A DNA stretch of 35,096 nucleotides from JBBIOI01 sp037443425 (GTDB lineage Bacteria; Desulfobacterota; BSN033; UBA1163). Below are positions 7,627 to 15,323 of this stretch, one piece after another; the first letter of the stretch is position 1; every line of letters begins with the position of its first letter. Position numbers and translations under genes: made by a program. The DNA lies in assembly GCA_037443425.1 (NCBI GenBank), contig JBBIOI010000021.1, positions 1 to 35,096 of the forward strand, read 5' to 3'. The notes under the pieces were generated by a model. The model ran no database searches, was not told the origin of the DNA, and worked only from the letters and a program-made list of their open reading frames with translations.

Positions 7627-8244
7627 ATGGAATGGCTTGACAACTTTTTAAAAGAAATATCCACATTAGAAATATTTCTTCCATTTATACCATTCTTTGT
7701 TGCATTCGATCCATTAGGAATACTTCCAATCTTCGTCTCACTTACATCTGAAATTGAAACAAAAGATCGAAAGAAGGTTATCCGACAATCCACAATCACT
7801 GCCTTTCTTGTCGGGCTTGGCTTTCTCATAGCAGGTAGATCTATATTCAGGCTCCTTGATATTACAGTATCAGACTTTAAGGTTGCAGGAGGAATTTTAC
7901 TTTTTATTATTGCAGTCGTTGATCTTATATTTCCCGAAAAGACAAGGACCTTTCCAAGAGAAACATTAGGTGTAGTACCAATCGGCATACCATTAATCGT
8001 TGGACCAGGGGTTTTAACACTTTTATTAATTAGCGCCCCTGCTTATGGATATACTGCTACAATTCTATGTTTTATTATAAATCTTCTTATTGTATGGTTT
8101 GTCTTCAGCCATTCTTTTGAGATAATGAAAATCCTTAAAGAAGGCGGAACTAAAGGTATTGGAAAGGTGTTTGCATTGCTTCTGGCTGCATTTTCAATGA
8201 TGATGATAAGGACTGGAATAATCGAATGGATAAGACTTTTATAA
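7627..8244 (+). CDS. MarC-family integral membrane protein
   Basis: A 205-residue protein with about six membrane helices. It shows the MarC signature at the start (FIPFFVAFDPLGILPIFVSL) and the second-half repeat VPIGIPLIVGPGVLTLLL. Length and topology match the MarC/UPF0056 family, whose transport role is unsettled. Despite the name, a link to antibiotic resistance is not supported. It follows the 120-aa protein by 1 base and precedes the 114-aa protein by 17 bases. Confidence 0.92.
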   Translation: MEWLDNFLKEISTLEIFLPFIPFFVAFDPLGILPIFVSLTSEIETKDRKKVIRQSTITAFLVGLGFLIAGRSIFRLLDITVSDFKVAGGILLFIIAVVDLIFPEKTRTFPRETLGVVPIGIPLIVGPGVLTLLLISAPAYGYTATILCFIINLLIVWFVFSHSFEIMKILKEGGTKGIGKVFALLLAAFSMMMIRTGIIEWIRLL

Positions 8245-8261
8245 ATTTCAAAGGCTAAAAG

Positions 8262-8606
8262 ATGACTGAGATCTCGGATTTACTTAAAGAACTTGATGAA
8301 GAAATAAAAAAAGGAAATTATATCAGAGCCGAAGCTATATCAAAATCCCTTGGAAGAACTGAAAATGAAGTAAGGGGGTTAAGGATAAAAGCCTTTAAAC
8401 AATTAATACTTGAATTCAGAAATTATCAAGGCGCTTATGAAATTGCAAAAGATTATAATTTCAGCAAGGAAGAGATTAATAAAATTCTTGATGAAGTGAT
8501 AAAAGAGGCAGACGAGAAAAAAATACTGGATAAAAGACAATTTGACATAAAAACTATGAAGTATCTTTCACTTAGGGAATGGATAAAAGAATATTTTAAA
8601 AAATAG
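8262..8606 (+). CDS. Helical hypothetical protein, 114 aa
   Basis: Not recognised. It is highly charged and predicted almost all helical, with a possible helix-turn-helix-like arrangement at residues 20-45 (ISKSLGRTENEVRGLRIKAF) and again near 60-75 (IAKDYNFSKEEINKILDEV). It could be a small nucleic-acid-binding or adaptor protein, but this is a guess from the pattern. It is the last gene of the rightward trio. Confidence 0.65.
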   Translation: MTEISDLLKELDEEIKKGNYIRAEAISKSLGRTENEVRGLRIKAFKQLILEFRNYQGAYEIAKDYNFSKEEINKILDEVIKEADEKKILDKRQFDIKTMKYLSLREWIKEYFKK

Positions 8607-8654
8607 ACCAGTTTACCAACACGCACTTTTGGGTGATCGCAATAACTTATAAAA

Positions 8655-8792
8655 AAGGCGGCTTTAAACCCTATCCCTCCGATTTTTAAAGGATTTTTTC
8701 AGAAGTCTCGGGTTGAGGTCTCTGAAAAAGTCCTGAAGTAGTTAACCCCTATAATACCTCCCTTAAAGATAAGGAGAGGCAAGGTGGGGTTA
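8655..8792. repeat. Nested inverted repeats of the dispersed family
   Basis: TTTTTCAGA (8695-8703) and TCTGAAAAA (8721-8729) form one inverted repeat. TAACCCC (8743-8749) and GGGGTTA (8786-8792) form another. CTGAAGTAGTTAA at 8733-8745 is the exact reverse complement of 4711-4723, and the flanking CCCCACCTT..CCTTAT sequences also match between the two places. Confidence 0.7.
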
Positions 8793-8925
8793 TTATGATA
8801 ACTAAAATCCTATTTTATTAAAAATTAATTAATTTAAAAAAATTTCGTTTTAAAAAGTCATTTAAATATATATTATTACAGCCTTGAACAAATTTTTCAG
8901 AGAACTCGAGTTGAAAACTATTTAG

Positions 8926-9118
8926 AAATCCTTTCATAAATGGGGAGGTGGGGTGAAAAAGCCTTCGAGCGGATACCTTTTATAGATTAGCACTATTGAT
9001 TAATCCCCTTAAAATAATTTGGTTTTTTCTAAAGCGATTGTTAGCAATTTAAACATTAAAAGCCCGCATTCGAAGGGTTTTGAACCCTACCTCCCCAGTC
9101 TATTAAAGACTTCTTCAG
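8926..9118 (+). repeat. 193-bp MITE-like element, copy A
   Basis: About 97% identical (6 differences counted by eye) to the inverted copy at 33998-34190. It has imperfect terminal inverted repeats: TGGGGAGGTGGGGTGAAAAA at 8941 and onward against the reverse complement of 9064-9097. No coding capacity is seen. The 5' flank (8905-8925) is also loosely similar to the flank of copy B. Confidence 0.85.
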
Positions 9119-9136
9119 GGGTTTCGGGTTTATTAC

Positions 9137-9163
9137 TTGACAAACAAAAAAAAGTGATTATTT
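9137..9163 (+). promoter_or_regulatory. Promoter of the second hsp20, shared pattern
   Basis: TTGACA (9137-9142), 11 bases, GTGATTAT (9154-9161), the same layout as upstream of the intact hsp20 gene. TTATTT at 9158-9163 is the candidate -10 box. Confidence 0.55.
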
Positions 9164-9242
9164 TTTTACCAGGCAAAAGTAAAAAATAGTCAATAATATC
9201 AAACCTTTAAATAAATTTAATGACGAAAAGGAGGGGTGAATT

Positions 9243-9592
9243 ATGGCACGTGAGCTAACCTTATGGAAACCATTAAGAGAAATTGAAAGGATTAGCAGGG
9301 AGATGGATAAATTTTTTGACTCCTTATTTGAAAGGAGACCAACAAGGAGATTTAGATTCTTCGAAGAAGATGAGTTGTTCCCACTTGTTGATATAACTGA
9401 AACGGATAATGATTTGATTCTGAGGGCAGATCTTCCGGGCATAGATCCAAATGATATAAATATTTCTCTCTCCGATGGTATATTAACAATAAAGGGAGAG
9501 AAAAAACAGGAAAAGGAAGAAGAAACAGAAAAATCGTTCTTCCTAAAAAGGAAGAATCTAAGAGGAAAGAGATTAAGATCTCGATTGAGTAA
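9243..9592 (+). pseudogene. Second Hsp20 gene with internal deletion and frameshift
   Basis: The N-terminal two-thirds matches a small heat-shock protein: LTLWKPLREIERISREMDKF, RADLPGIDPNDINISL and ILTIKGEKKQEKEEE. After about 9530 the frame is lost. The downstream DNA in another frame (9536-9592) encodes VLPKKEESKRKEIKISIE, the normal C-terminal end. The roughly 37 residues that would contain the rest of the alpha-crystallin domain are missing. Read in the original frame, translation runs to 9596 with an unrelated basic tail. The product is unlikely to oligomerise normally. AGGAGGGGTG lies upstream of the ATG. Confidence 0.82.
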
Positions 9593-9611
9593 TTAGAGGT
9601 GAGGAGATTCG

Positions 9612-9758
9612 GTGAAAAAGTGTTATCGCTGTAATGGTCCAATGAGTTATGAAAAATTTTATAGCCGTGAAGGGGCTTTCTGGGGATGGAGATGCATCCT
9701 CTGTGGTGAAATATTTGATGAAAAGGTTTTGGAAAACCGAAAGACACGAAGAATGTAA
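9612..9758 (+). CDS. 48-aa zinc-ribbon protein
   Basis: A small gene starting with GTG after a GAGGTGAGGAG ribosome-binding site. The protein begins VKKCYRCNGPM and has two Cys pairs, CYRC (4-7) and CILC (28-31), joined by an aromatic, Gly-rich linker (GAFWGWR). This is a typical rubredoxin-like or zinc-ribbon knuckle pair, probably binding one zinc. The basic tail KTRRM could contact nucleic acid. It starts 19 bases after the broken hsp20 gene and may be co-transcribed with it. Its role is unknown. Confidence 0.75.
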   Translation: MKKCYRCNGPMSYEKFYSREGAFWGWRCILCGEIFDEKVLENRKTRRM

Positions 9759-9849
9759 TTAATTCGAAAAAAGATAATTAGGCAATCCAGTATTTTAAAA
9801 AGGATGGGAGGATTGACAGACCCTTGAGAAAGAAAGGAGGTGGGATATC

Positions 9850-10059
9850 ATGAAGAATCTATTCTACCTCATGATATTCCAGATCCTGGTTGGTCTCTGG
9901 CTCATGATCTCTCCATTCCTGCTTGGGGCAAGAGAGATTATGAGCATAACAACCAGCAACGTGATCTTCGGTGCCATCGTGCTCATCCTTGGTATAGGGA
10001 TTGCTTATTATCAGAAGACCCTGCCTGGGATTGAGCACGCAGAGAAGAAGGTCACCTAA
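9850..10059 (+). CDS. Small SPW-like two-helix membrane protein
   Basis: A 69-residue protein with two membrane segments (about 4-25 and 34-55). The segment VGLWLMISPFLLGAREI resembles one SPW repeat unit (usual motif around Ser-Pro-Trp; here Ser-Pro-Phe), followed by NVIFGAIVLILGIGIAYY. AAAGGAGGTG lies 8 bases before the ATG. Function is unknown. GC content looks higher than in its neighbours. Confidence 0.75.
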   Translation: MKNLFYLMIFQILVGLWLMISPFLLGAREIMSITTSNVIFGAIVLILGIGIAYYQKTLPGIEHAEKKVT

Positions 10060-10093
10060 AACCTACTCTTCTCCTTTCTTTTTATTCCATTAA

Positions 10094-10126
10094 AAAAAGG
10101 GCTGTCAACATCCTCCCCCCCTTTTT
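10094..10126 (+). terminator. Possible weak terminator
   Basis: AAAAAGGG and CCCTTTTT could pair around a long loop of about 17 bases, ending in a T-run. The large loop makes this uncertain. Confidence 0.3.
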
Positions 10127-10165
10127 CAATTTTTAAATCCCATAAACAGGAGGTGGTGATTAAAT

Positions 10166-11374
10166 ATGGGGAAAAAGATTAGAACATGTATAATTGGTGT
10201 AGGCAATTGTGCCAGTGCCTTTGTTCAAGGTCGGTTTTATTATGATGACCCTAACTCCGACATACCAGGACTTATAACAAAGAATTTTGCTGGTTATCGT
10301 GCAAATGATATTCAATTTGTAGCTGCATTTGATATTGATGAAAGGAAAGTTGGCCGAGATCTTTCAGAGGCAATATTTGCCAAACCCAATTGCACAACAA
10401 TCTTTCAGAAAGAGATCCCATTCCTGAACTGTCCTGTTGAAATGGGATATATTATTGATAGCATCCCTCCGCACAATGATCAGTATCCAGATGCTGTAAG
10501 ATTTAAACCCCTAAAAAACATCTATTCAAGCCCTGAAGAAGCAAAGAGGGCAATTGTTCGAATCCTTCGTGATAACAAAGTGGATGTAGTGGTAAATTAC
10601 CTCCCTGTAGGAAGTGAGGAGAATACATTTTTCTATGCCGATTGTTGTCTGGAGGCAGGCTGTGCATTTGTAAATGCAATTCCTGTATTTGTTTCAAAAA
10701 TCTATGGTGAAAGATTTAGGAGGGCTGGTCTTCCAATCCTTGGTGATGATATTAAATCTCAGGTCGGAGCAACCATTATTCACAGGGTATTAACAAAACT
10801 ATTTGAAGACAGGGGACAAAAGATAAAAAGGTCATACCAACTTAATATAGGTGGTAATACCGATTTCCTTAATATGCTCGATCGTGAGCGTTTAAAAAGT
10901 AAAAAGATTAGCAAGACCCAATCTGTACTCAGTCAGATGCAAGACGGTGAATTTGATCTACAGAATATCTATGTGGGACCAAGTGATTATGTCCCATGGC
11001 TTAAAGACAATAAGGTTTGTTTTTTAAGAATTGAGGCAGAACAGTTTGGTGGTATCCCGATGAATCTGGAAGTGAGGCTTTCTGTAGAGGATTCACCAAA
11101 CTCTGCAGGAGTAATTATGGATGCAGTGCGTGCAGCAAAGGTTGCCCTTGATCGAGGACTGTGTGGTCCTATTATTGAGGCGAGTGCATATCTTTTCAAA
11201 TCCCCTGTAAAGCAGTTTGAAGATTCTGAAGCAAGGGAAATGCTTAGACGCTTTGCTGAAGATAAGAGTCACGTTATTGAACCTGTTACAAAATTCTACA
11301 AAGGATTTGATCAACCCCTTACCTACGAGACCCCTCAAACAGGTAAAGGTTATATAGGTTCTTGGGAGGTATAA
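10166..11374 (+). CDS. ino1: myo-Inositol-1-phosphate synthase
   Basis: A 402-residue NAD-dependent enzyme that turns glucose-6-phosphate into myo-inositol-1(3)-phosphate, the committed step to inositol. The N-terminal Rossmann motif is GVGNCASAFVQG (11-22). Typical family segments follow: VNYLPVGSEENTFFYADCCLEAGCAFVN, GDDIKSQVGATIIHR with the active-site Lys region, and NIGGNTDFLNM. Length fits the shorter archaeal/actinobacterial type rather than eukaryotic Ino1. It opens the glycan gene run, with AGGAGGTGGTG upstream, and probably supplies an inositol acceptor or headgroup for the glycosyltransferases. Confidence 0.95.
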   Translation: MGKKIRTCIIGVGNCASAFVQGRFYYDDPNSDIPGLITKNFAGYRANDIQFVAAFDIDERKVGRDLSEAIFAKPNCTTIFQKEIPFLNCPVEMGYIIDSIPPHNDQYPDAVRFKPLKNIYSSPEEAKRAIVRILRDNKVDVVVNYLPVGSEENTFFYADCCLEAGCAFVNAIPVFVSKIYGERFRRAGLPILGDDIKSQVGATIIHRVLTKLFEDRGQKIKRSYQLNIGGNTDFLNMLDRERLKSKKISKTQSVLSQMQDGEFDLQNIYVGPSDYVPWLKDNKVCFLRIEAEQFGGIPMNLEVRLSVEDSPNSAGVIMDAVRAAKVALDRGLCGPIIEASAYLFKSPVKQFEDSEAREMLRRFAEDKSHVIEPVTKFYKGFDQPLTYETPQTGKGYIGSWEV

Positions 11375-11402
11375 ACTTTTAAAGATTTGGGGGTGGAAAA
11401 AG

Positions 11403-12587
11403 ATGAAGATAGCGATGATGTCTGCATGGAATACAGATTCAGGTGTTTCAATCCATGCAGAGTTAATTGGAAGAGAGTGGGTAAAGATGGGACATCAATT
11501 ACAAATCTTTACCTTTTTCACCTCTGATTTTCATGGAACAACAATAGTTGGAAAAGATGAAGATTACGTAGTAAGATGCTTCACAACATCAGGATCAAAA
11601 AATCCCTATCTTGATCCAAGACCTATTCTCTCTTCTGACTACGATGTCTTTGTCGTTCAAGACCTTGGCATGCTACCTATGGATGAACTGGCTAAGATCT
11701 TTCATCATATAAGAAAGAAGGCTATTACAATAACTATTATCCATGATAATAAGCCTTCAGCAAACCCATCTTTTTATCAATTTGAATGGGATAGTATTGT
11801 ATGTTTTGATGAAAGGTATGAAGCATTTCTCAAGATGTATCATCCAAAGGATAAGATACAGATTATCCCTTTTCCATGTCATCCCTTAAAAAAGGGGAAT
11901 AAGGAGGAGGCAAGGTTAAAACTGGGACTTCCTTTTAATAAAAAGATACTTTTAATCTTTGGTCAAAGGATAAAAGAACATTTAAACTTAATCCCGATAA
12001 TTCGTCAAATGAGCTCGGAGCTTTCTTTCCTCCTACTTGTTGTATCACAACAAAAGGACGTAGACGAACTTGAGAGAGTAGACGGAATAGAAATAGAAAT
12101 AAGGAGAGAATCTCCTTCGATTGACACATTATACGATTACCTCCATGCCTCTGATTGTCTGATTATCCACCGAGATCCTTGTGATGGAGTTGTAGTATCA
12201 AGTTCGGCATTTCAATGTCTTGGCTCTGGGTGTCCAATAATTGCAAATGAATCACCCTTCTTTGAAACTTTAAAGGATGTTGTATTGACCTACAATAACT
12301 TTCAAGAATTTAAAGAGTCACTCATTGATGTATTAAACAAAGGGACTAAATATCAGGCATCTCAGAGGGCACTTAAGGATTTTATGAGAAGAAATTCCTC
12401 AGATATTGTTGCAAAAAACTATATAGATCTATTCAACAGGCTAAGGGAGGAAAGAAGGCAAAGAGAACTTGACCAGATCTCAAGAATTATAAATACAATG
12501 AAACTTATTCCTGTAGCTGAAAAAATGGAAAGACAAACATATTTAGTTAATAATCAATTAGAAAATTTTGAACTACAAACACCTTAG
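11403..12587 (+). CDS. GT-B-like glycosyltransferase, paralog 1
   Basis: A 394-residue putative cytoplasmic glycosyltransferase with two Rossmann-like halves. The N-terminal signature MKIAMMSAWNTDSGVSIHAE is shared with the genes at 14272 and 17137. Other shared segments are VVQDLGMLPMDELAKIF, IVCFDERYE, IIPFPCHPLKKGNK and, in the C-terminal half, SSSAFQCLGSGCPII. At the place of the GT4 E-x7-E motif the second Glu does not seem to be kept, so donor binding may differ. The sugar donor is not visible; GDP-mannose is a reasonable guess from the neighbours. A Glu/Arg-rich tail (residues 345-394) is longer than in the paralogs. Confidence 0.8.
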   Translation: MKIAMMSAWNTDSGVSIHAELIGREWVKMGHQLQIFTFFTSDFHGTTIVGKDEDYVVRCFTTSGSKNPYLDPRPILSSDYDVFVVQDLGMLPMDELAKIFHHIRKKAITITIIHDNKPSANPSFYQFEWDSIVCFDERYEAFLKMYHPKDKIQIIPFPCHPLKKGNKEEARLKLGLPFNKKILLIFGQRIKEHLNLIPIIRQMSSELSFLLLVVSQQKDVDELERVDGIEIEIRRESPSIDTLYDYLHASDCLIIHRDPCDGVVVSSSAFQCLGSGCPIIANESPFFETLKDVVLTYNNFQEFKESLIDVLNKGTKYQASQRALKDFMRRNSSDIVAKNYIDLFNRLREERRQRELDQISRIINTMKLIPVAEKMERQTYLVNNQLENFELQTP

Positions 12588-12629
12588 ATCAATCCTTGCC
12601 TCCTCCCTAAAGGAGGTGAGAGAATTGAT
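12588..12629 (+). promoter_or_regulatory. Hairpin hiding the ribosome-binding site and TTG start of the next gene
   Basis: CCTCC (12602-12606) can pair with the Shine-Dalgarno GGAGG (12612-12616) around a 5-base loop. ATCAAT (12588-12593) can pair with ATTGAT (12624-12629), which contains the TTG start codon. The fold begins right after the upstream stop codon, so translation of the second gene may depend on ribosomes arriving from the first, or on temperature. Confidence 0.5.
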
Positions 12630-13950
12630 TAGTTTTGTATCAACTTATCCGCCTGCAATGTGTGGTATTGGGACTTACACATATTATTTGACAAGGGTTA
12701 TGCCCAAAGACAGTTGGAATGTAATTACATTTAAACCTGACGAATTTTCAATTTGCGATATAGAACCAAGACTAAAAGAGGATAATAGGGTAAATCACTG
12801 GATCTCTCTTGATAATCCATCCCTCCCAAAAGATCTAACCTCTGAGGTTGTCTGGTTTCAACACTCATTTGGCATGTGGGGGAGGGTGAACACGCATTTT
12901 TTAAAATTAATAAATGAAGCTAAAAGAAGAGGTAAGAAGGTAGGGGCAAGTTTTCATACAATCCATTTCCAATCAGAAGAAACTCCATGGGGAATGCAAG
13001 AAAAAGAATACGAACTCCTAAAAGAAACTCTCCCTCTTTTGGATTTTATAACCGTTTTTACTTCAGGAGCAAAGAAGGCAGTAATCAATGCCTTCCCTGA
13101 ATTTCGTGAGAAGGTCGTTGTCTTAAGACACGGTGTGCACAATTACCCAAAGGTCAGTAAAGAGTACGCAAGGGAGAGGTTATTTAACTATCTCTCTCAG
13201 TTACCTTCAATACCTGTAAGTGAAAAGATAAGATTGAAAGGCATTGAGAAATCTTGTATTGAAGGTAGCACCCTGTTACTCGGAAATTACGGGTTTATCA
13301 CACAGGATAAAGACCCTATCTTGCTTTATGAAATTGGGAGAAAAGTACAGGAAATGATGCCAAATAGAATTGTTATTACCCTATTCATTGGAAAGATCCA
13401 AGAAAGGAAGGACAAAAAGAGAGAGCTCTACATCCCAATACTTGAAAAATTAAAATCTATCCATGATGGGAAACAGAACCTCTTTTATGAAGAATATCTT
13501 CCAGAAGGTATATTCCCTTATGCATTTAGGGCCCTTGATGTTGCACTGTTCTGGTGCACTAATGCAACCCAGTCGGGAAGAATGGCTCATGCTCAAGGAA
13601 CAGGGGTCCCAATTGCAGGGCGTGATCTCGAAGGGATTGGAGAAACGCTAAAACTCTCAGGACTTCCTGTCTCTGAAACTATGGATGAACTTGCTTTTAA
13701 GATTGTAGAAATTATTAAAAATCCAGTTCTAAAAGATAGAATGGAAAGGCAAAGTTATAAATATGCAGAAAAGTTTTCTTTTTTTAATCAGGCCCAAAAA
13801 CATATTCTTATTGAAGAGGCAGTTATAAAAGGAGATAAACTCCCATTATTAGATGAGGAGATGAAAGATGACATCCATACTGGAAAGGTTAGCTATTGGA
13901 GACCTGAAAGATTTGGAGAATCCAGACGAGGAGGTGAACTCCATCCTTAA
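12625..13950 (+). CDS. Glycosyltransferase (GT4-like), distinct from the three paralogs
   Basis: A 441-residue glycosyltransferase. It starts ISFVSTYPPAMCGIGTYTYY after the initiator, a classic GT4 opening that shapes the acceptor site. It has VWFQHSFGMWG, FHTIHF, VLRHGVHNYP, LLGNYGFITQDKDP (the start of the donor-binding half) and FWCTNATQSGRMAHAQGTGVPI, the GT4 donor-loop region. The TTG at 12625 is chosen because it has a perfect AGGAGG; an ATG at 12568 in frame has none and lies inside the upstream gene. The last 28 residues overlap the phosphatase gene by 83 bases. The sugar donor is unknown. Confidence 0.82.
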   Translation: MISFVSTYPPAMCGIGTYTYYLTRVMPKDSWNVITFKPDEFSICDIEPRLKEDNRVNHWISLDNPSLPKDLTSEVVWFQHSFGMWGRVNTHFLKLINEAKRRGKKVGASFHTIHFQSEETPWGMQEKEYELLKETLPLLDFITVFTSGAKKAVINAFPEFREKVVVLRHGVHNYPKVSKEYARERLFNYLSQLPSIPVSEKIRLKGIEKSCIEGSTLLLGNYGFITQDKDPILLYEIGRKVQEMMPNRIVITLFIGKIQERKDKKRELYIPILEKLKSIHDGKQNLFYEEYLPEGIFPYAFRALDVALFWCTNATQSGRMAHAQGTGVPIAGRDLEGIGETLKLSGLPVSETMDELAFKIVEIIKNPVLKDRMERQSYKYAEKFSFFNQAQKHILIEEAVIKGDKLPLLDEEMKDDIHTGKVSYWRPERFGESRRGGELHP

Positions 13951-14281
13951 TGTTGCTGAGGAGGTTAATGTAAATCTGCCAAATCATAATTATTATAAAA
14001 TTTCACTAAAGGATGGGGTCCCAATCCCTGTGGAAAAGATGAGAGAGGCTGTTGAGTGGATACAAAAAAATATCGCCTCGGGAAAGGTTCTTGTAGCGTG
14101 TCATTATGGAGTAGGTAGATCTGCTTCTATAATCATAGGTTACCTTTGTAGTGTAGGATTTGGCTATAAAGAGGCATTAAATTTTGTCTCCTCAAAAAGA
14201 CCAGGGGTAAATCCAATTCCTGGTCTGGAAGACACCATAAAAAGACTTAACACGAAGGGGGAAAACCACATATGCACATAG
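13868..14281 (+). CDS. Dual-specificity / protein-tyrosine-phosphatase-like enzyme
   Basis: A 137-residue single-domain phosphatase. The P-loop is VACHYGVGRSAS with Cys78 as nucleophile and Arg84, fitting Cx5R. Asp49 in SLKDG is a plausible general acid. The N-terminus SILERLAIGDLKDLENP is typical of this family. It lies between glycosyltransferases, with an 83-base overlap upstream and a 10-base overlap downstream, so it belongs to the glycan operon. Its substrate could be a phosphorylated glycan, an inositol phosphate or a regulatory phosphoprotein; the sequence does not decide. Confidence 0.88.
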   Translation: MTSILERLAIGDLKDLENPDEEVNSILNVAEEVNVNLPNHNYYKISLKDGVPIPVEKMREAVEWIQKNIASGKVLVACHYGVGRSASIIIGYLCSVGFGYKEALNFVSSKRPGVNPIPGLEDTIKRLNTKGENHICT

Positions 14282-15321
14282 CAATGATGACTGCCTGGAA
14301 TACTGATTCAGGTGTAGCAGTTCATGCAGAACCAATTGGGAAGGCATGGATAGAGATGGGTCATGATGTCACCATATTCAGTCATGTTGAATATGATTAT
14401 CATGGGGAAGGCTTTACAGGAAAGGATGAGGATTATGTAGTAAGATGCATTGGGACACAAAGGACTAACTTTCTGGATCCAAGGCCAATTCTAACCAGCA
14501 ACTTTGATGTCCTTGTAGTGCAGGACCTGAGGATGCTACCAGTGGATAATCTGGCAAAGATATTTCCCCTTATAAGAAACCGAGCAAGAACAATCCATAT
14601 CGTTCATGAAAATAGCCTTCCTCAAGAGCCATGGTTTTATCAGTTTCTCTGGGATGGGGTTGTTTATTTCGATGAGAGACAGAGTTTCCTGAAAGATATT
14701 TATCCAAATGCAAAACTCATCCCATTCCCATGTTTTCCTATAAGAAGAGGAGATAAAATTGAAGCAAGGAAAAAACTTGGTCTCCCTCAAGATAAGAAGA
14801 TCATTTATATCTTTTGCCACAGAGGATATGAACCCTTTCTAAGAGACTTGCCTCGAGAGTTACAAGGGCAAGCCATACTACTCTATGTTGTACCTCCAAA
14901 CTATCAAATGTTAGAAAGGGCAAGAACCTCTTCATGGATGATCATCCGTGAAGAGAAGGTCCTTTCAAAAGATAGATTTGATCAGTACCTCTTTGCCTCT
15001 GATGTTGTAATACTTCATAAATATCAGAGTCTTTACTTAGGTGTTGTATCATCCACTGCATTTCAGGCACTTGGTGCAGGATGCCCGATCTTTGTTCCAG
15101 GTGAATCCGACTATTTTAAACCACTCGAGAATGAAGTTATTCGCTACCACGATATCTATGATTTAAGGGAAAAGCTTGTAGAGTTACTTTTAAATGATAC
15201 TGAAAAACAGAGGAATCTAATAGATCTTGCAGATGGGTTCTGCTCGATCAATTCACCCAGTATCATTGCCCGTAGATTCATAGACTTCTTTGTTGAACTT
15301 GGAAGACCATCTTGGAGATAG
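14272..15321 (+). CDS. GT-B-like glycosyltransferase, paralog 2
   Basis: A 349-residue member of the same family as the genes at 11403 and 17137. It begins MHIAMMTAWNTDSGVAVHAE and keeps GKDEDYVVRC, FLDPRPILTSNFDVLVVQDL and SSTAFQALGAGCPIFV. Divergence is greatest in the middle (residues 180-250), where acceptor or donor specificity would lie. It lacks the long charged tail of paralog 1. It overlaps the phosphatase by 10 bases. It is predicted cytoplasmic, with no signal peptide. Confidence 0.8.
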   Translation: MHIAMMTAWNTDSGVAVHAEPIGKAWIEMGHDVTIFSHVEYDYHGEGFTGKDEDYVVRCIGTQRTNFLDPRPILTSNFDVLVVQDLRMLPVDNLAKIFPLIRNRARTIHIVHENSLPQEPWFYQFLWDGVVYFDERQSFLKDIYPNAKLIPFPCFPIRRGDKIEARKKLGLPQDKKIIYIFCHRGYEPFLRDLPRELQGQAILLYVVPPNYQMLERARTSSWMIIREEKVLSKDRFDQYLFASDVVILHKYQSLYLGVVSSTAFQALGAGCPIFVPGESDYFKPLENEVIRYHDIYDLREKLVELLLNDTEKQRNLIDLADGFCSINSPSIIARRFIDFFVELGRPSWR

Positions 15322-15323
15322 TT

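Larger units (their letters stand above)
8607..9242. other. 636-base non-coding gap filled with repeats
   Basis: No gene is supported. The stretch is a mosaic of short repeats: an inverted repeat at 8695-8729, a second at 8743-8792, and a full 193-bp element at 8926-9118. The hsp20-like promoter follows at 9137. The AT-rich part at 8800-8880 shows nothing recognisable. Confidence 0.7.

Noticed and set aside
8990..9000. TTAGCAC inside the 193-bp element as a half CIRCE site
   Set aside because: Only one degenerate half is present and there is no GAGTGCTAA partner at 9 bases. The other copy has a changed base here.
8607..9242. CRISPR array or tRNA in the repeat-rich gap
   Set aside because: Repeats are not evenly spaced and are nested or inverted; no cas gene is nearby and no tRNA cloverleaf or TTCRA loop was seen.
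9352..9747. Long minus-strand open frame antisense to hsp20 and the zinc-ribbon gene
   Set aside because: It lies opposite a recognisable (broken) hsp20 and a zinc-ribbon gene with good start signals. Its product has the composition of an antisense shadow.
9813..9818. TTGACA before the SPW-like gene as a promoter
   Set aside because: No -10-like sequence lies 16-18 bases downstream; that stretch is the ribosome-binding site.
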